This document shows, in pieces, positions 27,528 to 35,908 of a DNA stretch of 64,000 bases. Location: contig CAJIZE010000015.1 in the NCBI GenBank assembly GCA_905181855.1, positions 18,058 through 82,057 on the forward strand, in the 5' to 3' direction. Made by a program: the position numbers and the translations under genes. This stretch comes from an uncultured Flavobacteriales bacterium (GTDB lineage: Bacteria; Bacteroidota; Bacteroidia; Flavobacteriales_G; Salibacteraceae). Below the pieces are notes generated by a model. The model searched no databases. It was not told the DNA's origin and saw only the letters and a program-made list of their open reading frames with translations. Each line of letters begins with the position of its first letter. Positions within the stretch are counted from its first letter, which is position 1.

Positions 27528-28798
27528 TAGTCTATCATTGAAAAACCTGTAAAAGGTTGCAATACCTTAGGGATTTTTATTCCTTTTTCAGTTCTGTTGT
27601 TCTCTAACAAAGCAGCAACAATTCTTGGTAAAGCTAATGCACTTCCGTTTAATGTATGTACTAATTGCGATTTACCTTCAGCATTTTTGAATCTTAGTTT
27701 TAAACGATTTGCTTGAAACGTTTCGAAATTTGAAACAGAACTAACCTCCAGCCATTTATCTTGACCTGAAGCATAAACCTCAAGGTCATAAGTTAAAGCC
27801 GAAGTAAAGCCCATATCACCACTACACAATCTTAAAACTCGATATTTCAAACCAAGTTTAGTCAACAACGATTTAGCATGTTCCAGCATTTCTTCTAAAA
27901 CCTGATACGATTGGTCAGGGTTTGCAACTTGAACAATCTCAACTTTATCAAATTGATGTAACCTATTTAGACCGCGAACATCTTTACCGTACGAACCGGC
28001 TTCTCTTCTAAAGCATGGTGTATAAGCTGTTACTTTTATTGGGAGTTCAGATTCTTGTACAATTGTATCCCTAAACATATTGGTTAAAGGAACCTCAGCA
28101 GTTGGGATCATATATAGATTATCAACTTTCATATGGTACATCTGACCTTCTTTGTCAGGCAATTGACCCGTACCATAACCAGACGCTTCATTTACCATCA
28201 GAGGTGTCTGAAATTCAGTATACCCAGCTTTGCCTGCTTCAGTTAAAAAGAAATTAATCAATGCCCTTTGAAAGATAGCTCCTTTGCCTTTATAAAAAGG
28301 GAAACCTGCACCTGCTACTTTGTTTCCGAGTTCAAAATCAATAATATCATACTGCTTTGCTAAATCCCAATGCGGCACATTTGCTTCTTGCGCATTATTT
28401 ATTTCACCTTCTTCGTAAATAGTTTGATTGTCATCAGCTGCCAAACCAATCGGAACAGAACTATGAGGAGTATTAGGTAATGAATACAACAATTCTTGTA
28501 TTTTACCTTCAAGTTCCGCCTGCTTATCAGTAGTTGACTTATTCAATTCCTTTAGCTCTGCAGTTCTTGCTTTTAAACCGTTTGCCTTTGCTGCTTCGCC
28601 ATTTTTGAAAAGCATACCAATTTGCTTGGCAAGTTGATTCGACTCTGCTTTGTGCGTTTCAAAGTCGTTTTTACAACCTTTTATTGCTTTGTCAAGCTCA
28701 AGAATTTCAGTTACAGTTTCAGCTGCATCAAAGTTTCTTGCTTTTAATCTTTCAACAATAAATTCAGGGTTATCTCTTAAAACTTGAATTTGTAACAT
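27527..28798 (-). CDS. serS: Seryl-tRNA synthetase
   Basis: A 423-residue class II aminoacyl-tRNA synthetase charging tRNA-Ser. An N-terminal antiparallel coiled-coil arm (about 30-105) binds the long variable arm of the tRNA. The class II motif 2 is TPCFRREAGSYGKDVRGLNRLHQF (FRREAGSYGKD), and motif 3 is NGSALALPRIVAALLEN (residues near 385-400). Length and motifs are standard. It heads the run toward mgtE, and a small inverted repeat and an L27-side terminator lie upstream. Confidence 0.97.
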   Translation of the reverse strand: MLQIQVLRDNPEFIVERLKARNFDAAETVTEILELDKAIKGCKNDFETHKAESNQLAKQIGMLFKNGEAAKANGLKARTAELKELNKSTTDKQAELEGKIQELLYSLPNTPHSSVPIGLAADDNQTIYEEGEINNAQEANVPHWDLAKQYDIIDFELGNKVAGAGFPFYKGKGAIFQRALINFFLTEAGKAGYTEFQTPLMVNEASGYGTGQLPDKEGQMYHMKVDNLYMIPTAEVPLTNMFRDTIVQESELPIKVTAYTPCFRREAGSYGKDVRGLNRLHQFDKVEIVQVANPDQSYQVLEEMLEHAKSLLTKLGLKYRVLRLCSGDMGFTSALTYDLEVYASGQDKWLEVSSVSNFETFQANRLKLRFKNAEGKSQLVHTLNGSALALPRIVAALLENNRTEKGIKIPKVLQPFTGFSMID

Positions 28799-28829
28799 TC
28801 TTTGTTCTCTTTAAAATCGACATAAAATT

Positions 28830-28848
28830 GGGTAATTGTATATTACCC
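28830..28848. repeat. Inverted repeat upstream of serS
   Basis: A perfect GGGTAAT/ATTACCC repeat with a five-base centre lies 31 bases upstream of the serS ATG. It could be an operator or a small leader hairpin. No T-box features were found. Confidence 0.35.
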
Positions 28849-28853
28849 TAAAC

Positions 28854-28880
28854 AAAAAAATCCCGTAAACGGGATTTTTT
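28854..28880 (-). terminator. Rho-independent terminator after rpmA
   Basis: A near-perfect palindrome with CCCGT/ACGGG at its core flanked by A and T runs lies 30 bases beyond the rpmA stop. It is symmetrical, so it could act on either strand, but only minus-strand genes approach it. Confidence 0.85.
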
Positions 28881-28909
28881 AAATTACTTAAAGATTTTCG
28901 CTTGTAAAG

Positions 28910-29170
28910 TTACTGAGCAATAGACTCAACCGATACATACGACTTGTTATCTTTTTTCTTTTTGAAAATTACTTTACCGTCCGTTAAAGCAAATAGAGTA
29001 TGGTCTTTTCCAATACCTACGTTTTGTCCGGGATTATGTTTAGTTCCTCTTTGGCGAACAATGATATTACCTGCAATGGCCGCTTGACCACCGAAAATTT
29101 TAACACCTAATCGTTTTGATTCCGATTCTCTACCGTTACGTGAACTACCGACACCTTTCTTATGAGCCAT
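28910..29170 (-). CDS. rpmA: 50S ribosomal protein L27
   Basis: An 86-residue basic protein beginning [20 protein letters not shown], the conserved N-terminus that reaches the peptidyl transferase centre; there is no cleavable leader as in Firmicutes. [21 protein letters not shown] is the L27 signature region (the RQRGT core is clear). It follows rplU by five bases on the same strand, the normal L21-L27 operon, and a strong terminator comes next. Confidence 0.98.
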   Translation of the reverse strand: MAHKKGVGSSRNGRESESKRLGVKIFGGQAAIAGNIIVRQRGTKHNPGQNVGIGKDHTLFALTDGKVIFKKKKDNKSYVSVESIAQ

Positions 29171-29175
29171 GGTCT

Positions 29176-29667
29176 TTAGTTTTTAGTTTCTTCGTTTTTA
29201 ACTTCAGCTTTTGGAGCTGCTTCTTTTTTCTCTACTGCTTTTTTTGGCTCTGCAACTTTTTTAGGAGCAGCCTCTTTTTTTACAGTTTTCTTCGCTTCAA
29301 CAGCTTCTTCAGCAGGAGCTTCTTCCTTAATCTTGGCAGGAGCTGCTTTTTTCGCTGGTTTACCGATAGTCTCAATTAAGATTTCGGTTAATTGTTGGCG
29401 ATGACCATTTGACTTTTGATAGCCTTTACGTCTTTTCTTTTTAAATACTATTACTTTATCACCTTGTAAGTGACGGACTACCGAAGCATTTACGGAAGTA
29501 CCTTTGATAACTGGGGCGCCAACTTCAATTTTTCCTTCGTTGTCCACTAATAAAACTTCATCAAATGAAACTTTACTACCTTCTTCGTTACTTAAACGAT
29601 GAACAAAAATTTGTTGGTCTTTCGCTACTTTAAACTGCTGCCCTGCTATTTCTACAATTGCGTACAT
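29176..29667 (-). CDS. rplU: 50S ribosomal protein L21 with lysine/alanine-rich extension
   Basis: A 163-residue protein. Residues 1-103 are ordinary L21 ([18 protein letters not shown] start; [15 protein letters not shown] rRNA-binding loop near 80-93). The remaining about 60 residues form a low-complexity tail of K, A, E and P ([16 protein letters not shown] and similar), absent from E. coli L21 (103 residues). L21 binds 23S rRNA early in 50S assembly. It leads the rplU-rpmA operon, with a well-matched -33/-7 promoter 36 bases upstream. Confidence 0.97.
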   Translation of the reverse strand: MYAIVEIAGQQFKVAKDQQIFVHRLSNEEGSKVSFDEVLLVDNEGKIEVGAPVIKGTSVNASVVRHLQGDKVIVFKKKRRKGYQKSNGHRQQLTEILIETIGKPAKKAAPAKIKEEAPAEEAVEAKKTVKKEAAPKKVAEPKKAVEKKEAAPKAEVKNEETKN

Positions 29668-29703
29668 GTTTTTTGTTTTAAAACCTTTTTAAAAAATGGC
29701 TTG

Positions 29704-29734
29704 CAAAAGTAACCATTAAACATTCAAAAGCAAA
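29704..29734 (-). promoter_or_regulatory. Promoter of rplU-rpmA
   Basis: On the minus strand TTTG (29734-29731) is followed by exactly 19 bases and then TACTTTTG (29711-29704), a full match to the Bacteroidota -33/-7 consensus. This is one of the two best promoters in the window. Confidence 0.8.
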
Positions 29735-29784
29735 TTAGTTTTTGAGATGAGTAATTTGAAATTATATTTCATTCTCACTTTTGG

Positions 29785-30666
29785 TTAATTCTTCACCAAG
29801 TAAACACCACCAAGAAGAAGACCCATAAAAGCCATTTGAGCTGAAGTTATCATTTCCCCATCAACCAAACCCCAACCCAAAGCAACCACTGGTATTAAAT
29901 AGGTTACAGATGACGCAAAAATTGCCGTGGTTTCTTTTACTAATGCATTAAAAAGTAATACTGCTATGGCAGTACCAACGATTCCTAGAACTGCTATGTA
30001 GGTTAATGGTGGTATTGCATCAACCGTAAAGGTTTGCAAAAACTGAGTAGAGTTAAAAAGTAAATAAACTAACGAAAATGGCCCAATAAACATAAAGGCA
30101 ATTGAGGTTATAGCCAATGGACTTACATTACCCAAATAGTATTTAATAACGTTTACACTTGAAGCGTAACAAAGCGTTGCAATAACTATAAGCAAAGGAT
30201 AATAGGATAGATTAGAACCAAAAGAAAATCCACTTTGCGCAACCACCAACCCTATGGCTCCTATAAATCCTAATACTACACCAAAAATGCTTTTTTGTTT
30301 GGTTTTTGATTTAAACAGAATCACCCCCATTATTAATGTGAATATGGGCACCATCGAGTTCAGCATTCCGCTAAGGGAGCTCGGCAGCACAGTTTGTGCA
30401 GTGGTAAACAAGTAAGCAGGCAAGAAATTCCCAAAAAAACCAACCCAAAAAATTGGAAAATAATGCTTGGAATGAACCTTCCTAAAATATCTCATCCCAA
30501 GTGGCAACATCACTACTGAAGCAAAAAATATTCTTAAAGAGGCCACTTCGAAATTTGAATAATACTCTAATCCGCGTTTCATTAATATAAATGAACTTCC
30601 CCAAACAAGGGCTAAAACGGCCATTGTTGACCATTGTAGGTATCTATTTTGTAATGTCCATTTCAT
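29785..30666 (-). CDS. EamA/DMT-superfamily permease
   Basis: A 293-residue inner-membrane protein with ten predicted helices in two EamA halves. VLALVWGSSFILMKRGLEY opens the first half (the WGSSF motif) and the second half ends in a GLLLGGVYLVKN tail. Drug/metabolite transporters of this group export amino acids, purines or other small metabolites; the substrate here is unknown. ATG 30666 is chosen over the GTG at 30702 because it removes a non-family extension. That ATG lies five bases from a -7 box. It diverges from the ABC ATPase gene. Confidence 0.85.
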   Translation of the reverse strand: MKWTLQNRYLQWSTMAVLALVWGSSFILMKRGLEYYSNFEVASLRIFFASVVMLPLGMRYFRKVHSKHYFPIFWVGFFGNFLPAYLFTTAQTVLPSSLSGMLNSMVPIFTLIMGVILFKSKTKQKSIFGVVLGFIGAIGLVVAQSGFSFGSNLSYYPLLIVIATLCYASSVNVIKYYLGNVSPLAITSIAFMFIGPFSLVYLLFNSTQFLQTFTVDAIPPLTYIAVLGIVGTAIAVLLFNALVKETTAIFASSVTYLIPVVALGWGLVDGEMITSAQMAFMGLLLGGVYLVKN

Positions 30667-30671
30667 TGCGG

Positions 30672-30679
30672 CAAATGTA
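30672..30679 (-). promoter_or_regulatory. -7 box immediately before the EamA gene
   Basis: TACATTTG on the minus strand is separated from ATG 30666 by only CCGCA. If used, the transcript would start at or near the ATG. Confidence 0.45.
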
Positions 30680-30753
30680 TGTTGGCTAACCAGATGATTC
30701 ACTTAAACTTTAAATGATTGCTCTATACTTTATCAATTCCGTTTATGTAATGA

Positions 30754-30786
30754 TTGTTTTCAGGTAAAAATCAAGAATTACATTTG
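30754..30786 (+). promoter_or_regulatory. Promoter of the ABC ATPase gene
   Basis: TTG (30754-30756), 22 bases, then TACATTTG (30779-30786). Only TTTT separates the -7 box from the ATG at 30791, predicting a leaderless or nearly leaderless mRNA. Confidence 0.55.
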
Positions 30787-30790
30787 TTTT

Positions 30791-31471
30791 ATGGATGCAG
30801 TATTAGAACTTGAAGGAATAACTAGACACTTTAAAGTTGGAACTCAGGTTGTAAAAGCTTTACAAGGAGTTGATTTAACCATAAACAGAAATGAATATGT
30901 TGCCTTAATGGGTACATCTGGTTCAGGTAAATCAACATTAATGAACATTATTGGTTGCCTAGACACGCCTACGGCAGGAAAATACAAATTGAACGGAACA
31001 GATGTTTCTAGATTAATTGATGATCAACTGGCAGAAATCAGAAATAAAGAAATAGGATTTGTTTTTCAAACATTCAACTTGTTACCTAGATATACTGCTC
31101 TTGAAAACGTTGCATTGCCTCTTGTTTATGCTGGCTACGCAAAAGCAGAAAGAAACGATATTGCTAACGGTGTGCTAGAGCAAGTTGGGTTATCTGATAG
31201 AATGGACCATAAACCAAATGAATTGTCAGGTGGACAACGACAGAGGGTTGCAGTTGCTAGAGCTTTAGTAAACAAACCATCACTAATTCTTGCTGATGAA
31301 CCAACAGGAAACTTAGACACAAAAACCTCTCATGAAATCATGGAGTTGTTTCAGAACATTTATGAATTAGGCAATACCATAGTTGTTGTAACGCATGAGG
31401 AAGACATTGCCAAAAAATGCAAACGTGTTGTGCGAATGGTTGATGGCATAGTTGGAAGCTACGGTAATTAA
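30791..31471 (+). CDS. ABC transporter ATP-binding protein, MacB/LolD type
   Basis: A 226-residue nucleotide-binding subunit. Walker A is GTSGSGKST near 42-50, the Q loop is [18 protein letters not shown], the signature is [15 protein letters not shown] near 144-158, and Walker B is [12 protein letters not shown]. The [20 protein letters not shown] stretch is typical of the MacB/LolD/FtsE-like group, whose partners are FtsX-like permeases acting in lipoprotein release or efflux. No permease gene is adjacent, so the partner must be elsewhere. The cobalamin adenosyltransferase gene follows after 12 bases and is probably co-transcribed. Confidence 0.92.
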   Translation: MDAVLELEGITRHFKVGTQVVKALQGVDLTINRNEYVALMGTSGSGKSTLMNIIGCLDTPTAGKYKLNGTDVSRLIDDQLAEIRNKEIGFVFQTFNLLPRYTALENVALPLVYAGYAKAERNDIANGVLEQVGLSDRMDHKPNELSGGQRQRVAVARALVNKPSLILADEPTGNLDTKTSHEIMELFQNIYELGNTIVVVTHEEDIAKKCKRVVRMVDGIVGSYGN

Positions 31472-31483
31472 AACTATTAAGTT

Positions 31484-32026
31484 ATGAAAATTTACACAAA
31501 AGGTGGCGATAAAGGTACTACTTCACTTTTATCAGGCAAACGATTAAAAAAGTACAATGTACGTATTGAAGCTTACGGAACAGTTGATGAGCTTAACAGC
31601 CATACTGGGTTATTAATTGATTGGATTGACAATAAAAATGTAAAAACCGAACTTCAAAAAATACAGAACACTTTATTCAATATTGGTTCGCACCTTGCAG
31701 CGGATAAACCTCCAAAAGGATTCACTTTGCCTGAGGTAACCAACAACAATGTAATAATGCTTGAAAACAGCATCGATGAAATGGACAAATCACTTGCTCC
31801 AATGGATTCATTTATTCTTCCGGGTGGCCATCAAAGTGTGTCACAAAGCCACATTTGCAGAACAGTTTGCCGACGTGCAGAACGTAGAATTATAGAATTG
31901 TCTGATGAGCAAGAAATTGACAATGTTTTAGTAGTTTACCTAAACCGCTTGTCCGATTATTACTTCACATTGGCCAGATATCAAAGCCAAATACTTGATA
32001 TTCAGGATATTAAATGGTCAAAATAG
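31484..32026 (+). CDS. Cob(I)alamin adenosyltransferase, PduO type
   Basis: A 180-residue trimeric-type ATP:cob(I)alamin adenosyltransferase, making adenosylcobalamin from ATP and reduced cobalamin. Motifs are intact: TKGGDKGTTSLLSG at the N-terminus for ATP, AYGTVDELNSHTG, ICRTVCRRAERRI and VYLNRLSDYYFTLARY near the C-terminus. No cobalamin biosynthesis gene is present here, so it probably serves an AdoCbl-dependent enzyme such as methylmalonyl-CoA mutase elsewhere. It follows the ABC ATPase gene closely. Confidence 0.93.
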   Translation: MKIYTKGGDKGTTSLLSGKRLKKYNVRIEAYGTVDELNSHTGLLIDWIDNKNVKTELQKIQNTLFNIGSHLAADKPPKGFTLPEVTNNNVIMLENSIDEMDKSLAPMDSFILPGGHQSVSQSHICRTVCRRAERRIIELSDEQEIDNVLVVYLNRLSDYYFTLARYQSQILDIQDIKWSK

Positions 32027-32041
32027 TGTTAAAAAAATTAC

Positions 32042-32071
32042 TTTGAAAAGTCATAATTAAAATTAATTTTG
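32042..32071 (+). promoter_or_regulatory. Promoter of the DUF2795 gene
   Basis: TTTG (32042-32045), 18 bases, then TAATTTTG (32064-32071), a full match to the Bacteroidota consensus. It lies 29 bases before the ATG. Confidence 0.75.
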
Positions 32072-32100
32072 CAGAAATAACTACTTTAAAAAGAAACCAC

Positions 32101-32322
32101 ATGTATTGGACTCTTGAATTAGCATCCTACTTAGAAGATGCACCTTGGCCTGCTTCGAAAGATGAATTGATTGATTACGCGATTAGAACAGGAGCGCCTT
32201 TAGAAGTTGTTGAGAATTTGCAGGAACTTGAAGAGGAGGGAGATAACTTTGAAAACATCGAAGATATTTGGCCGGATTACCCCACTAAAGAAGACTTCTT
32301 CTTTAACGAGGATGAATATTAA
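32101..32322 (+). CDS. Small acidic DUF2795 family protein
   Basis: A 73-residue, strongly acidic protein. LASYLEDAPWPASKDELIDYA and the tail WPDYPTKEDFFFNEDEY are very highly conserved among Bacteroidota; the fold is expected to be a small helical domain related to DUF2795, whose function is unknown. It has its own good promoter and a strong shared terminator, so it is an independent single-gene unit, probably well expressed. No partner is suggested by context. Confidence 0.88.
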   Translation: MYWTLELASYLEDAPWPASKDELIDYAIRTGAPLEVVENLQELEEEGDNFENIEDIWPDYPTKEDFFFNEDEY

Positions 32323-32334
32323 ATAACACTAAAA

Positions 32335-32377
32335 CATAAAAAAGCCTCGTGAAAACATTTTATCGGGGCTTTTTTTA
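32335..32377. terminator. Bidirectional terminator between DUF2795 and yqeY
   Basis: AAAGCCTCG pairs with CGGGGCTTT (one T-G wobble), flanked by A residues upstream and a seven-T run downstream. It lies between two converging genes and should stop transcription from both, including the end of the dcw operon. Confidence 0.85.
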
Positions 32378-32399
32378 TTCTATTCGTTGGGTAATACTA

Positions 32400-32849
32400 T
32401 TAGGTTAGTTCTTCTTTTACCAATTTAGAAATTGTTTTCCCATCGGTTAATCCGGCAAGCTTTTTCATCAACATTCCCATTACCTTTCCCATGTCGCCAG
32501 GGCCAGAAGCTCCTGTTTGAGCAACAGCTTCTTTCACATGAGTTCGCACATCACCTTCACTCATCTGTTGAGGTAAATAAGCTTCAATCACAGCCGCTTG
32601 GCTTTCCTCATTTTCGGCAAGATCTGCTCTATTCTGCTCGCGGTATAAAGTGGCAGAATCTTTTCGCTGCTTAACTAATTTCTGTACTATTTTTAATACC
32701 GTTTCATCCGACACCTCTATACTTGCACCTTTCTCTGATGCTGCCAATAAAATAGCGGCTTTTACTGCACGTAAAGACTCAAGCTTTTCACGTTCTTTAG
32801 CCTTCATTGCAGATTTTATATCCTCGTTAATTTGTTGCGCTATACTCAT
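32400..32849 (-). CDS. GatB/YqeY domain protein
   Basis: A 149-residue protein from ATG 32849, one base after the ftsZ stop; an upstream in-frame extension into ftsZ is rejected because MSIAQQINEDIKSAMKAKE is the family start. The C-terminal part, MGKVMGMLMKKLAG, matches the tRNA-binding tail of GatB/YqeY proteins. YqeY resembles the tail domain of the GatB amidotransferase subunit and may bind tRNA, but its role is not settled. It is the last gene of the dcw run, before the bidirectional terminator. Confidence 0.9.
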   Translation of the reverse strand: MSIAQQINEDIKSAMKAKEREKLESLRAVKAAILLAASEKGASIEVSDETVLKIVQKLVKQRKDSATLYREQNRADLAENEESQAAVIEAYLPQQMSEGDVRTHVKEAVAQTGASGPGDMGKVMGMLMKKLAGLTDGKTISKLVKEELT

Positions 32850-32850
32850 A

Positions 32851-34566
32851 TTAATCAACGTTATCGTGTAAAAACGAATTATTTGGTTTAATCTCAGTTC
32901 GCTTGTTGCCATCCTCATCCTCTGATTCAGACAAAGTGTATCTTGAAACTTGTGACTCTGATGAATGTGCAACATCATTTAAAGTAACCTTTCTACGAAC
33001 ATAAGCTGGCTCATTTTCCATTTCTGTAACTCCATTTGGAGTTTTTAATCTTACGCTAAGGTTCTTCAACCTCATCATACGTTCTTCTGCTCTTTTCTGA
33101 CGCTCGTCATCAGTTAAATTCATAATAGACTCAACTTCTGCGGAAACCTCTTTGGTTACTAAAGTTGGCTCTTCAATAATTTTATCCTGGTTTTCTTCTT
33201 CGAAACCATCTACTATTTCTGACTTAGATTCCACCTCAGGCTCTTTTACCTCTTCAATATCACCGAGTTGATAAATAATTGGTGGTTTGATGCTATCCGT
33301 ACTTTTAGGCTTCAAAAATGGCTCTTCAGATTTTTCTTCTTCTGGAGGTTCAATTTTAGCTGGCTTGAATGCTGGGGCCGAGTTACTTAAATCAAACTCT
33401 ATAGAACCTTGAGTTGTTTGATTGTTATCCTTACTTATTAAATTTGGTTCTTCCTCTTCTTTCTTCTCTTCAACTTTAGGAGTACTCCTAATTTTTGCCT
33501 TGAATGGATCAGTTAAAGTTGTTTTAACTTCATCATCAATGGTATAAACCTTTGTTTTTGGAACGTTTGATGTCAGTACATTTTCGCTGGTGGTTCCTTT
33601 TTCTTTAAAACCTGTCGCAATTAAAGTAACCGAAATTTGATCACCTAACGACTCATCTTTACCGTAACCCCAAATAATATCGGCTGATTCACCTGCTTCA
33701 TCTTGGATGTAATCTGTAATATCAGAAATTTCATCCATGAGTAACTCTTCAGTTCCGAATGAAATATTTAATAATATGTATTTAGCGCCACGTATGTTAT
33801 TGTCGTTAAGAAGTGGTGAAGTTAACGCATGTTCAACCGCTGTAATTGCTCTGTTTTCACCTCCTGCTGCTGCCGACCCCATAATCGCAACGCCGCCTTC
33901 AGACATAACAGTTCTTACATCTTCAAAATCAACGTTGATATAACCAATTCTGGTGATTATTTCAGCTATTCCTTTTGAAGCTGTCGTTAATACATTATCG
34001 GCATGATCAAAAGCCGCACCTACCGAAAGGTTGCCGTAAATCTCTCTCAGCTTGTCGTTGTTTATGACAAGCAGCGTGTCAACATATTGCTTAATTTCTT
34101 TGATACCTTCTGATGCCTGAAGCTTCCTTTTACGGCCTTCAAACGCAAATGGTAAGGTAACTATGCCCACGGTTAGAATACCTAGCTCTTTAGCTGCCTC
34201 AGCTATAATTGGAGCTGCGCCAGTACCAGTGCCACCCCCCATTCCAGCTGTAATAAAAACCATCTTGGTGTTGGTTTTTAAAATTTCGCGGATTTGGTCA
34301 ATGTTTTCTATAGCTGCATTCTTACCAACTTCAGGAATTGAGCCTGCTCCTCTGCCTTCAGTTAAGGTTGAGCCCAACTGAATTTTATGAGGAACTGGGC
34401 TTATATCCAAAGCTTGTTGATCGGTGTTACAAACTAAGAAATCAACTCCGTCGATTCCTTGACTAAACATATGGTTTACGGCATTGCTTCCACCGCCTCC
34501 TACTCCAACTACCTTAATAATTGAAGATTGGTTTTTTGGTAAATCAAATTTCATCTTGTCTGACAT
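32851..34566 (-). CDS. ftsZ: Cell division protein FtsZ
   Basis: A 571-residue tubulin homologue that forms the cytokinetic ring. The GTP-binding signature GGGTGTGAAP lies near 110-119, NTDQQALD near 47-54 and the T7-type catalytic segment NNDKLREIYG follows. The globular core ends near 330; then comes an unusually long, acidic and lysine-rich linker of about 200 residues and a conserved end, PNNSFLHDNVD, typical of Bacteroidota. E. coli FtsZ is 383 residues. The C-terminal peptide should bind FtsA, encoded 15 bases upstream. Confidence 0.98.
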   Translation of the reverse strand: MSDKMKFDLPKNQSSIIKVVGVGGGGSNAVNHMFSQGIDGVDFLVCNTDQQALDISPVPHKIQLGSTLTEGRGAGSIPEVGKNAAIENIDQIREILKTNTKMVFITAGMGGGTGTGAAPIIAEAAKELGILTVGIVTLPFAFEGRKRKLQASEGIKEIKQYVDTLLVINNDKLREIYGNLSVGAAFDHADNVLTTASKGIAEIITRIGYINVDFEDVRTVMSEGGVAIMGSAAAGGENRAITAVEHALTSPLLNDNNIRGAKYILLNISFGTEELLMDEISDITDYIQDEAGESADIIWGYGKDESLGDQISVTLIATGFKEKGTTSENVLTSNVPKTKVYTIDDEVKTTLTDPFKAKIRSTPKVEEKKEEEEPNLISKDNNQTTQGSIEFDLSNSAPAFKPAKIEPPEEEKSEEPFLKPKSTDSIKPPIIYQLGDIEEVKEPEVESKSEIVDGFEEENQDKIIEEPTLVTKEVSAEVESIMNLTDDERQKRAEERMMRLKNLSVRLKTPNGVTEMENEPAYVRRKVTLNDVAHSSESQVSRYTLSESEDEDGNKRTEIKPNNSFLHDNVD

Positions 34567-34581
34567 TTTATAATTATGGGG

Positions 34582-35904
34582 TTATTCTATATAATCGTCT
34601 TTTAACCATCCGGTTGTTTTAATGATAAAATCATCTAAAAAAGTAGATTTTTTTCGGACTTGAGGCTTCACCTCTTCAATAACTTCTTCTATTTTAGATT
34701 GCTCATCTTCTTTCATTTCAATTTTTTCGTTAGAAAAATGATTAGCGCTTCTTCTTAAATTTTCATATCCTACCAAAATCAATCCTACACCGGTTGAAAA
34801 CATTGGTGAAGTAACCTCTTCTGAGCCACTGGCAACGTGCTCTGTAGGAAAGCCGATTCTTGTCGGCATTCCTGTAATATACTCAAACAATTGAGCTATA
34901 TATTTTAGCTGCGAGCCACCGCCTGTAATAACTATACCTGCGATTAGTTTCTTAGCATAGCCTGAAATTTTAATTTCATAGTAAATTTGCTCTATTATCT
35001 CTTCCATTCTTGCCTCAATAATACTAGCAAGGTTCTTTAAAGAAATCTCTTTTGGTTCGCGACCTCTTAAACCCGGAATGGCTACAATTTCATTGTCTTG
35101 ATTTTCGGATGTTAAAGCAGATCCAAATTTCACTTTTAACAATTCAGCTTGTTTTTTAATTATTGAACAACCATCTTTTATGTCTTCTGAAATGATATTT
35201 CCTCCGAAAGGAATAACAGCTGTATGACGAATTATGTTTTCTTGAAAAATTGCTACATCAGTAGTTCCGCCACCAATATCAACCAATACTACACCAGCTT
35301 CTTTTTCTTCTTCACTTAGAACCGAATCGGATGACGCAAGAGGTTCTAAAGTAATACCTGCTATTCGCAAGCCAGCCTTTTCAACACACTTTGTAATGTT
35401 TTTTACTGCTGCAACTTGAGCTGTAATAATATGAAAGTTAGCCTCTAAACGACGTCCTGACATACCTATAGGGTTTGACAAGCCTCTTTCGTTATCTACA
35501 GTATAATCTTGTGGAATTACATTGATAATTTCCTCTCCAGGAAGCATCACCAATTTATACATATCTTCAACCAAGGCATCAATATCGTCTTGTGTGATTT
35601 CCTCATCGTAGCTAGGCCGAGTAATTATACCATGATGTTGTAGCGACTTTATATGCTGTCCTGCTATTCCTACATTTACCGTTTTAATCTTATATCCTGA
35701 TTTTTCTTCTGCTTCGTTAACTGCCTTTACAATAGCATCAACTGTTGGAGTAATATGTGTTACCACACCACGCGTAACTCCAGGAGATGAAGATTTACCC
35801 ATCCCTAAAATTTCCAATTTGTTGTGTTCGTTTTTCTTTCCAACGAGACAAGCAATTTTGGTAGTTCCTATATCTAATCCTACAACTATTTCAGTTTTCT
35901 GCAT
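34582..35904 (-). CDS. ftsA: Cell division protein FtsA
   Basis: A 440-residue actin-like protein that tethers FtsZ to the membrane. The N-terminus has VVGLDIGTTKIACLVG (phosphate 1 motif), followed by the SHS2-type 1C domain, VLVDIGGGTTDVAIF (phosphate 2) and GIVITGGGSQL (adenosine motif). The last residues, FLDDFIIKTTGWLKDDY, form the amphipathic membrane-targeting helix. An acidic linker (EMKEDEQSKIEEVIEE) precedes it. The gene lies four bases after ftsQ and 15 before ftsZ. Confidence 0.97.
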   Translation of the reverse strand: MQKTEIVVGLDIGTTKIACLVGKKNEHNKLEILGMGKSSSPGVTRGVVTHITPTVDAIVKAVNEAEEKSGYKIKTVNVGIAGQHIKSLQHHGIITRPSYDEEITQDDIDALVEDMYKLVMLPGEEIINVIPQDYTVDNERGLSNPIGMSGRRLEANFHIITAQVAAVKNITKCVEKAGLRIAGITLEPLASSDSVLSEEEKEAGVVLVDIGGGTTDVAIFQENIIRHTAVIPFGGNIISEDIKDGCSIIKKQAELLKVKFGSALTSENQDNEIVAIPGLRGREPKEISLKNLASIIEARMEEIIEQIYYEIKISGYAKKLIAGIVITGGGSQLKYIAQLFEYITGMPTRIGFPTEHVASGSEEVTSPMFSTGVGLILVGYENLRRSANHFSNEKIEMKEDEQSKIEEVIEEVKPQVRKKSTFLDDFIIKTTGWLKDDYIE

Positions 35905-35908
35905 GGCG

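Noticed and set aside
32850..32978. Upstream extension of the YqeY frame into ftsZ
   Set aside because: The family N-terminus begins at ATG 32849, one base after the ftsZ stop; the extension would be antisense-free overlap of 128 bases with no family similarity.
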